Source: Ilyomonas sp964658445
GTDB lineage: Bacteria; Bacteroidota; Bacteroidia; Chitinophagales; Chitinophagaceae
DNA: 19,103 nt
Direction: 5' to 3'
NCBI GenBank assembly: GCA_964658445.1
Contig: CAZZZH010000058.1
Location: 1-19,103, forward strand
The translations under genes were made by a program, and so were the position numbers. This document shows positions 1 to 6,503 of the stretch, piece after piece. Within the stretch, counting starts at the first letter, position 1. Every line of letters starts with the position of its first letter. Below the pieces are notes generated by a model. It ran no database searches, had not been told where the DNA came from, and saw only the letters and a program-made list of their open reading frames with translations.

Positions 1-55
1 TAACCCGTACGGCAGTTTAGCAAACTACTGATTTCAGCCACTCATCCACCTCACC
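1..55 (-). tRNA. tRNA-Ser(GCU), 3' part cut off by the window edge
   Basis: Read on the minus strand from position 55, the sequence folds as the 5' part of a serine tRNA. It has a 7-base acceptor strand GGTGAGG, a short D stem (GAT/ATC), a 5-bp anticodon stem (GTAGT/ACTGC) and the loop TTGCTAA. The anticodon GCT lies at positions 21-19, so the tRNA reads AGC/AGU codons. The long variable arm expected of a class II tRNA has just begun when the window ends. The T arm and 3' acceptor strand are outside the window. Identity is well supported by the anticodon and the close match of the 5' half to known tRNA-Ser(GCU). Confidence 0.9.
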
Positions 56-79
56 GTTTCCCCTCCTTTGAAAGGGCTG

Positions 80-111
80 CAAAAATAGGAGGATGAATGT
101 GAAATGCCAAA
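80..111 (-). promoter_or_regulatory. Bacteroidota-type promoter of tRNA-Ser
   Basis: On the minus strand a -33 element TTTG (108-111) is followed after 20 bases by the -7 element TATTTTTG (80-87), a perfect match to TAnnTTTG. It lies 24 bases before the tRNA 5' end. The 24 bases at 71-94 match 21 of 24 bases of the tRNA-Ala promoter region at 13603-13626, including a shared GCCCTTT just downstream of the -7 box. Confidence 0.75.
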
Positions 112-227
112 TGAAAATTAGATGTGCTTTTTTATCATTTTTCTTGGGTAAACGTTTTATACTTTCTGACTTTGTATTCAGCTCAATTTATAACAAGGCG
201 TACAAGTGAGTGACACAACGATGCCTG

Positions 228-249
228 ACCGGAGTTCTCAACTGCCGGT
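228..249. other. Unassigned hairpin in the tRNA-Ser/dnaA spacer
   Basis: ACCGGAGTT (228-236) pairs with AACT (240-243) and CCGGT (245-249), with a CTC loop and one bulged G at 244. There is no following T-tract on either strand, so it is not a convincing terminator. The rest of 112-280 shows no gene or recognisable site. Confidence 0.4.
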
Positions 250-280
250 TTCGAAAACCTGTATTTCTGTATTATGTACA

Positions 281-308
281 AAAAAATCACGCCATGAGAG
301 CGTGATTA
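281..308 (-). terminator. Intrinsic terminator of dnaA
   Basis: On the minus strand a perfect 8-bp stem, AATCACGC/GCGTGATT (300-307 with 285-292) with a 7-base loop, runs straight into a T-tract formed by the A-run starting at 281. It starts 36 bases after the dnaA stop codon and is oriented to stop dnaA transcription before the tRNA-Ser promoter. Confidence 0.85.
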
Positions 309-343
309 CAAAAGTTGATAGCAAAGCAAATTTAATATAGTAA

Positions 344-1773
344 TTACATAGAAGCCAACTGCACTTTCTGTGTTAGTTCTATCACATTTTCTTTAAACAA
401 ACTGTCTGTGTCCATTAAGTCTTTTACGGTTTGGCAGCTATGGATAACTGTGGTATGATCCCGACCACCGAAGTGCTCACCAATTGTTTTTAATGAATTT
501 TTGGTAAACGATTTGGCAAGATACATAGTGATTTGCCTTGCCTGCACTATCTCCCGTTTGCGCGTTTTTTGAAGCAGCTTATCGTAGGGAACATCGAAAT
601 ATTCACACACCATTTTTTGTATGGTGTCAATGGTAATTTCTTTATTGCTGGTCTTTACAAAATTGCGCAACACTTTCTTGGCAAGTTCTACATCTATCTC
701 GCGTTTGTTCAGCGAAGACTGCGCCAGCAAAGAGATCAATGCACCTTCCAGTTCGCGCACATTGGTTGTAATATTATAGGCAATATATTTAACGACTTCT
801 ATTGGCATATCGCAGCCATCTGCTTTCATTTTACGCTCTAATATCTCGATGCGGGTTTCATAGTCGGGCATAGAAAGATCGGCGCTTAAACCCCAGCGAA
901 AACGGCTAAGTAAACGCTCCTGCAAACCATCTAAATCTTTAGGTGCTTTATCGGACGATAACACCAGTTGTTTTCCACTCTGGTGAAGATGATTAAAGAT
1001 GGCAAAAAATGCATCCTGGCTTCGTTCTGCACGGTTAAAGAACTGCACATCATCGATGATAAGANNNNNNNNNNTTGGTAAAAATGAATAAAGTCGTTAA
1101 TGGCATTGTTGCGGCTATGATCCTGAAATTGATTGATAAACTTTTCACTGCTTACATAAAGCACAATCTTGTTGGGGTGCAATCTTTTTACTTCATTCCC
1201 GATGCACTGCGCTAAATGCGTTTTACCTAAACCCACACCGCCATAAATTACCAGCGGATTGAACGAGCTGGCACCTGGTTTTTCTGCTACCGTCTTGCCG
1301 GCGCGACGAGCTACACGATTGCAATCGCCTTCGATTAAAGAGTCAAAAACGTACGAAGGATTCAACTGCGGATCGATCTGAACTTTCTTCAAACCAGGAA
1401 TTACAAAGGGGTTCTTGACCGGGTTGTTAATAACTAACGGAAAGTCCATCTCGTTGTTTGTATAAACCTTGCCAAACGAAGCAGCAACATCCATAGAACC
1501 ATTGCGTCCTTTATTGCCGCTGTCTACCATTATGCGATATTCAAGACGTGCCTCTTTACCCAACTCCCGTTTTAAAATTTTAGCAAGCAGGGTTACATAA
1601 TGCTCTTCAAGATACTCGTAGAAAAACTGGCTGGGCACCTGTATCAATAACACATTACCTTTTAGTTCGATTGCCTTGATAGGTTCAAACCAGGTTTTAA
1701 AATGTTGCCATTCTACAATGTCTTTTATTATTTTAAGGCAGTTGTTCCATACGGCTTCTGCAGTTATAGTCAT
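344..1773 (-). CDS. dnaA: Chromosomal replication initiator protein DnaA (interrupted by a sequence gap)
   Basis: DnaA binds DnaA boxes at the chromosomal origin and opens it as an ATP-dependent filament. Visible parts are domain I (about residues 1-85), the AAA+ Walker A motif GGVGLGKT (178-185), the Walker B motif LIIDDVQFF just after the gap, and the domain IV DNA-binding signature GGRDHTTV near the C terminus. Ten Ns at 1065-1074 separate HFYQ from LIIDD. Family alignment expects four residues there, which needs 11 missing bases, so one base is lacking and the reading frame appears broken. With 11 bases the gene is exactly 477 codons, the normal DnaA length. It is therefore probably intact. 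The chosen start is ATG at 1773; an in-frame GTG at 1788 would add five residues. No Shine-Dalgarno sequence is seen. I found no cluster of DnaA boxes beside the gene. Confidence 0.95.
1065..1074. other. Run of 10 N: assembly gap inside dnaA
   Basis: Ten undetermined bases lie between the DnaA AAA+ helix ending in HFYQ and the Walker B strand. The length is one base short (modulo 3) of what an uninterrupted frame requires. This makes a placeholder gap far more likely than a true frameshift. Confidence 0.95.
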
Positions 1774-1912
1774 AATCAAAGTAGCCACTTGGTTTACACA
1801 ATTAAAGAATAAGTTTCGTAGTCAGTAAGCACTCAAAAATGATTCTGATACATAAGAAAAATTTTTGGGGCAGGAGGACGAATTTCTACCCTTTTTGTTG
1901 AAAAAAAAATTT

Positions 1913-2851
1913 TTAATCTTCGTATTTTTTCCCAATGACAATTAGCTTGGCATCTAAAATTTTTTTTCCATTATCGAGAAAATTATAATCCAACCGACCT
2001 ATCTGCATTCCAGCCCATCCCGACTGGTTGACTACCACTTCTTTGCCCTTTTTATTTATATATATTTTAGGTTCCATAAAAGCTTGATGAGTATGCCCGC
2101 CAATGATAAGATCAACGCTATCGGTTTCTCTTGCCAAGATATCATCGCTTACTTTTCCATCATAATATTTATCGCCGAGGTGAGACAAACAAACAATCAT
2201 ACCGCAATCTTCTTTCTTTCGTAAAACATCCGTTATATTATTTACACTTTCGATAGGGTTAAGATAAGTGATTCCATTGTATAAATCTTCTGCCAGTAAA
2301 CCCTGAAAGTCAATGCCCACGCCGGTTACACCAATTTTAAGGCTGCCTTTTTGAAACACTTTATATGGTTTCACAATACTATTTAATGCTGTACCTGCAC
2401 AATCGTAATTACAATTAACAACCGGAAAGTCTGCATACTGTTTCATCTTATCTGCATAATTAATAATGCCCGCACGCAAGTCATTTTCGCCAATAGTTAC
2501 AGCATCATATTTCATTTGGCTCATTGCCTTTATTTCGGGTTCGCCTTTGTACAAATCGAAGTAAGGAGTACTGCCAAAAATATCGCCGGCATCAAACAAT
2601 AAAACATGTTCGTTTCTATCGCGGATAGCATTGATTATACTGGCTCTGGCAGCTACGCCACCCATACCTTGATTAGCACTTCCATCCATGGCAAATGCTT
2701 CTAAATGGCTATGCATATCGTTAGTATGAAGCACTGTGAGATGTTCGGTTTTGTCTTCCGCATTTGCTTTTAAAGTAACGAATGAAGAAGCTGCTATGGC
2801 GGCTGCTGAAAACATCGACTCACGAATAAAATTTCTTCTACTCTTCCACAT
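1913..2851 (-). CDS. Tat-exported metallophosphatase, catalytic half of a split 5'-nucleotidase, with altered catalytic motif
   Basis: This 312-residue protein has the calcineurin-like fold of UshA/5'-nucleotidases, which dephosphorylate nucleotides outside the cytoplasm. Its N terminus carries a twin-arginine signal, SRRNFIR (4-10), then a hydrophobic stretch to about residue 30. Metal-site motifs seen are HTNDMH (D45, H47), DAGD (D90), SHLG (H224) and GGHTH (H253, H255). The usual GNHEFD/GNHDFD motif reads GENDLR (121-126), so the metal-binding Asn, catalytic His and catalytic Asp positions hold Glu, Asn and Arg. The frame is clean across this site, so it is not a sequencing shift. Its start overlaps the end of the upstream gene by 14 bases, which suggests coupled translation. 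The substrate-binding C-terminal domain is encoded by that neighbour. Activity on nucleotides is uncertain. Confidence 0.85.
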   Translation of the reverse strand: MWKSRRNFIRESMFSAAAIAASSFVTLKANAEDKTEHLTVLHTNDMHSHLEAFAMDGSANQGMGGVAARASIINAIRDRNEHVLLFDAGDIFGSTPYFDLYKGEPEIKAMSQMKYDAVTIGENDLRAGIINYADKMKQYADFPVVNCNYDCAGTALNSIVKPYKVFQKGSLKIGVTGVGIDFQGLLAEDLYNGITYLNPIESVNNITDVLRKKEDCGMIVCLSHLGDKYYDGKVSDDILARETDSVDLIIGGHTHQAFMEPKIYINKKGKEVVVNQSGWAGMQIGRLDYNFLDNGKKILDAKLIVIGKKYED

Positions 2852-3578
2852 TTTCTATACGGTTTTCTAAGGTGGCAGACAAGGGTTTTCCGGCGCTGGT
2901 AAAAGACTTTACATAGTCTGTCAAAGCTTCTTTATACAATACATTTTTATTCTGCTGCGCAATACCTTTCAACATGGTACAGCCATCGCCGCCTTTAGCA
3001 AGATAGTCGGAAACAGCGATTGTGTAAACGGTAGTATCGCTTAATGGCATTCCATTCACCCACATATCAAATGCCTTCTTATATTTTATTTTCATTCGAA
3101 TGCCCGAACAGGGCCAACCGCCTTTATAAGCAACCAGATCGAGTAATTGGTGCAGCGTATTGCCATCTACTTTTTGAATCACGATTGAATTATCATAGGG
3201 GCATAAATCGTACAGCATTTGTAGCTTTATCTCTCCCTTTGGCAGATAGGAACGAATACTGCCATAGTTAATGAAAGCCGCATCAACAGTAACGTTGAAC
3301 ATTTTAGACGCATAGACTTTCATCGCATCAGCCATAAGGTTTCCTAAGACACTCTCGGGTTGTTTTTTATACAACGTTGAATTACTGAAAGCAATCGTTG
3401 CGTTAATGAAACGATCTACGCTATCTGTGTATGGCTGAAGCATGTTTACTATAGCACTATCTTCTTTTGCCGACCTGCTGACCGGATAATTTTTGTATTG
3501 AACTTCTACGGGTGCCTGTGCACATAGCCAAGTGCAGGAAAGTAAAAGGAGTGAGAGAAGAAATGATTTTAGTCGCAT
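2838..3578 (-). CDS. Secreted 5'-nucleotidase C-terminal-domain protein
   Basis: This 246-residue protein corresponds to the substrate-binding C-terminal domain of UshA-type 5'-nucleotidases, here encoded alone. A signal peptide covers about residues 1-22 and ends in an AQA cleavage site. Family motifs are ESVLGNLMADA (75-85), NYGSIR (104-109), PYDNSIV (127-133) and DYLAKGGDG (191-199). The gene comes first in a two-gene unit and overlaps the metallophosphatase start by 14 bases, so the domain order is the reverse of that in fused enzymes. The two products probably associate in the periplasm or at the outer surface; this is inferred from context. The start is ATG at 3578. I did not find a convincing promoter in the 131-base gap upstream. 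Confidence 0.85.
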   Translation of the reverse strand: MRLKSFLLSLLLLSCTWLCAQAPVEVQYKNYPVSRSAKEDSAIVNMLQPYTDSVDRFINATIAFSNSTLYKKQPESVLGNLMADAMKVYASKMFNVTVDAAFINYGSIRSYLPKGEIKLQMLYDLCPYDNSIVIQKVDGNTLHQLLDLVAYKGGWPCSGIRMKIKYKKAFDMWVNGMPLSDTTVYTIAVSDYLAKGGDGCTMLKGIAQQNKNVLYKEALTDYVKSFTSAGKPLSATLENRIENVEE

Positions 3579-3709
3579 AGAAAAGGGGTAATGCAGTTAA
3601 AGATTTTGCAGTGGCAAAATAAAATTTTCTCCTGAAAAAAAGAAAATATGGGTGCGAAAATACCGGATGCTGTATCCAATTTTTTAATGCTTAGTTTGGT
3701 AACGATGAG

Positions 3710-6280
3710 TTACCATTTCTCGAGTTGTGCCTGCATTTTCTGTATGCGGTCTTCCAGCTTTTCCGAGGTCAAGGTTTCGCGAAGGCTGTCTACTTTTATG
3801 GGAAAGCAAAAGGGTGTTAATCTGGGTGGAAACGTGATGATAATATTCTCGCTGTGGATACGCGTCAATGCGTTGCGCAGCCGCACTTCTTCCATCTGCT
3901 GATCAAGTACTTCCTGGTAAGCCTGCCGCAACAATAAATTGTTTGAATCGTACTCATAAAACACATTAAACAACAGTGAAGCCGACGCCTGCAGATGTCT
4001 TGCTTTTTTATGCTCGCCGGGATAGCCTTGAAACACCAACCCGCCAATCACAGCAATGTCTCTGAACTTGCGTCTTGCCATCTCTACGCTGTTTACGCTT
4101 TGCTGAATATCGCGCAATAAATCTTTAGTAGAAAATAACTCATACACATTGCTGTCATCAACAGGAATAGGTTGATCGCTTAACAATTCAAAGCCATAAT
4201 CGTTCATTGCGATTGAGAAGGTGATTGGTGTTTTGCGGCTGATGCGAAACGCCAGCAAAGCTGCCATCGCTTCGTGCACCAACCTGCCTTCAAACGGATA
4301 AACAAACAAGTGATAACCATCGCGGGTTTCTATTTGTTCGATCAGCAATTCTCCGGCTTTAGGGATGTGCGACAATTCTTTTTGCAATTCAAATAAAGGC
4401 TGCAATACACGGATCTCTATCGCCTTTGCACCTGTTGATAAAGCACTGTTGAACGCCTTGCGAAGCATAACACCTAAGTTGGCTGAAAGCGGCAACCGGC
4501 CACCATTCCAGGCAGGAACGATGGCTTTCTTGCTGGTTGACTTTTTAGTCATCACGCTCATGTCTTTGATGCCTACCAACTCCAGCACTCTGCCTGCTAA
4601 TACAAACACATCGCCGGGCTCTAAGCGGCTAATGAAGTATTCTTCAATCATGCCGACATAACTGCCGCCCAGCAGTTTTACTTTTAGCATGGCATCGCTT
4701 ACAATAGCACCGATGTGCATGCGGTGGCGCATAGCAATACGCCGGTTCTTCACACGGTGCAAACCATCACTTTCTACTTCCACTTTTTTGTACTCGTCAT
4801 ATTGCGCCAGAGCATTGCCGCCGGCAGTTACAGAGTATAAAATCTGTTGCCATTCGTTACGGTTTATTTCGCTGAAACAATGAGTTGATTGTATTTCTTT
4901 GAACAACTGTTCTGCATAAAAGCCTTCACCAATAGCAATGGTGCACACGTATTGTGTCAGCACATCAAAGCAAAGCATCATTGGCTCTCGGCTTTCGATA
5001 AAGTTTTCTTTAATGGCATCTTTTAATGCTGCTGCTTCTACCAACTCTAAAGAATGAGTTGGCAAAAAATAGATGCGGCTTATTTCGCCTGGACCATGCC
5101 CGCTGCGGCCGGCACGCTGTAGAAACCGGGCAACGCCTTTGGGCGAGCCTACTTGTATCACGGTATCGACAGGACGAAAGTCGACGCCTAAATCAAGGCT
5201 GGCTGTACACACTACAGCTTTCAGCTTTTTAATATGCAATGCCTCTTCCACCCAGGTTCTTAATTCGTGCTCGATACTGCCATGATGCAAGGCAATAGCA
5301 CCCGCCAATTGAGGCGCAATATCCAGCAACTTCTGATACCATCGCTCGCTCATACCGCGTGTATTAATGAAGATAAGCGTCGTGGTACTTTGTTCTATAA
5401 TGGGTATAATTTTCTCTGCCAGCGTTAACCCCAAATGCCCTGCCCACGGGTATTTTTCTATTTCATCCGGCAGGATAGATTCTATATCGATACGCTTATC
5501 CAGCAGGGCTTTCACGATTACGCTTTCATCTACACCTTCATAATAAGATGAGTTGATTAACGGGTACAACAACACATCTTTTGCCTGTTCTAGATTGCCG
5601 ATGGTAGCAGAGATGCCCCAGAGAGAAATGTGAGAGTTATTGATTGAAGATGATTGATTATTACCTGACGACTGAAGACTAAAAACGGATAGCTTAGCAT
5701 TAATGATACGCGACATAGCCAACTCTACTAACACGCCACGCTTGCTGCCAACGAGCTCGTGCCATTCGTCTACTGCAATGGTGCGAAGGGTTGCAGAGAT
5801 TTCAGTGTAGCCTTTTTGTGCCAATAACAAATGAAGACTCTCGGGTGTGATGATGAGCACTTCGGGCATGTTTCTTTTCTGCTTTTGCCGCTCACTTACT
5901 TCCGTATCGCCATTGCGAATGCCCACCTGCCATTGCATTCCCAGTTCAAGTATCACTTCTTCCATTGCCCGCCCAATATCTTTCGCAAGCGCCCGCAACG
6001 GCGTTAACCACAACAGTTGCAATCCATTTCTTTTCTTTGCCTGATAGTCGTTGGGATGATCGTTGATAAACTGAATAACGGCACCGAGAAACACGGAGAA
6101 GGTTTTACCGCAGCCGGTGGGCGCATTTACCAAACCGCTTTTATTTTCAATGATGTGTTGCCAGGTTTCTTCCTGGAAGGCAAAGGGATGAAAGCTTTTG
6201 GCAGACAACCATTGCTGTATCACGGTGTATCCTTTCGTTTGGTGTAAAGTCTTTACGGAAGATGCTTTCTTACTCACCAA
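3710..6280 (-). CDS. Ligase-associated DNA damage response DEXH-box helicase (Lhr-type)
   Basis: This is a superfamily 2 helicase of about 856 residues, matching in length and motif order the Lhr-like helicases usually encoded beside an ATP-dependent DNA ligase and a nuclease in bacterial repair clusters. Motifs are a Q-like FAFQEETW (33-40), Walker A APTGCGKT (53-60), DEWH (171-174), SAT (224-226), motif V CTASLDLGVDF (358-368) and motif VI QRAGRSGH (388-395). The C-terminal half is the Lhr core and winged-helix region. Partner genes are absent from the window. No in-frame ATG is available near the N terminus, so translation starts at TTG 6280 or GTG 6277. About 25 residues before SAT (196-220) are Ser/Asn-rich and look like an insertion. 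The substrate is probably damaged or nicked duplex DNA, by family analogy. Confidence 0.88.
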   Translation of the reverse strand: MVSKKASSVKTLHQTKGYTVIQQWLSAKSFHPFAFQEETWQHIIENKSGLVNAPTGCGKTFSVFLGAVIQFINDHPNDYQAKKRNGLQLLWLTPLRALAKDIGRAMEEVILELGMQWQVGIRNGDTEVSERQKQKRNMPEVLIITPESLHLLLAQKGYTEISATLRTIAVDEWHELVGSKRGVLVELAMSRIINAKLSVFSLQSSGNNQSSSINNSHISLWGISATIGNLEQAKDVLLYPLINSSYYEGVDESVIVKALLDKRIDIESILPDEIEKYPWAGHLGLTLAEKIIPIIEQSTTTLIFINTRGMSERWYQKLLDIAPQLAGAIALHHGSIEHELRTWVEEALHIKKLKAVVCTASLDLGVDFRPVDTVIQVGSPKGVARFLQRAGRSGHGPGEISRIYFLPTHSLELVEAAALKDAIKENFIESREPMMLCFDVLTQYVCTIAIGEGFYAEQLFKEIQSTHCFSEINRNEWQQILYSVTAGGNALAQYDEYKKVEVESDGLHRVKNRRIAMRHRMHIGAIVSDAMLKVKLLGGSYVGMIEEYFISRLEPGDVFVLAGRVLELVGIKDMSVMTKKSTSKKAIVPAWNGGRLPLSANLGVMLRKAFNSALSTGAKAIEIRVLQPLFELQKELSHIPKAGELLIEQIETRDGYHLFVYPFEGRLVHEAMAALLAFRISRKTPITFSIAMNDYGFELLSDQPIPVDDSNVYELFSTKDLLRDIQQSVNSVEMARRKFRDIAVIGGLVFQGYPGEHKKARHLQASASLLFNVFYEYDSNNLLLRQAYQEVLDQQMEEVRLRNALTRIHSENIIITFPPRLTPFCFPIKVDSLRETLTSEKLEDRIQKMQAQLEKW

Positions 6281-6281
6281 C

Positions 6282-6289
6282 CAAATGTA
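6282..6289 (-). promoter_or_regulatory. Candidate -7 element immediately upstream of the helicase start
   Basis: TACATTTG on the minus strand is a perfect TAnnTTTG match ending 2 bases before TTG 6280 and 5 bases before GTG 6277. A matching TTTG -33 element is not seen at the right distance. If it is used, the mRNA would be leaderless or nearly so, which would favour the GTG start. Confidence 0.35.
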
Positions 6290-6450
6290 CAGTACCGGAA
6301 GTATTGCCCGTGTATTTGCTTCTTTGTTTTACAAGAAAGATCGGATAATGAAACACCTAAACAATCAGAAGAACAGAATAGTAAAGTTGGTGAAGTCGGT
6401 GAACCTATTCTCTTATTGCTATGGGTGGTTAGGTATATGAGTTATTAAAC

Positions 6451-6483
6451 AAAAAAGAGGCTCTGTTGCAGAGCCTCTTTTTT
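6451..6483 (-). terminator. Strong intrinsic terminator after the metzincin protease gene
   Basis: A perfect inverted repeat, with core AGAGGCTCTG/CAGAGCCTCT and a TTG loop, is flanked by six A on one side and six T on the other. It lies 20 bases after the protease stop codon. The A/T flanks make it symmetrical, so it could work on both strands, but only the minus-strand gene ends here. The remaining 6290-6450 shows no other gene. Confidence 0.9.
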
Positions 6484-6503
6484 CGTTTTCAGATCGTTTT
6501 GTT

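Noticed and set aside
228..249. Hairpin as a terminator
   Set aside because: It has no T-tract on either strand, and dnaA already has a better terminator at 281-308.
344..1773. dnaA as a pseudogene or two separate genes
   Set aside because: The only break is a run of Ns. All motifs are present, and one restored base gives a full-length frame.
1789..1912. Origin of replication beside dnaA
   Set aside because: I saw no cluster of TTATCCACA-like boxes. A single poor match near 1791-1799 is not enough.
3528..3540. Lipoprotein signal in the 5'-nucleotidase C-terminal-domain protein (LLSC)
   Set aside because: The residues before Cys14 are a poor lipobox, and an AQA signal peptidase I site follows at residue 22.
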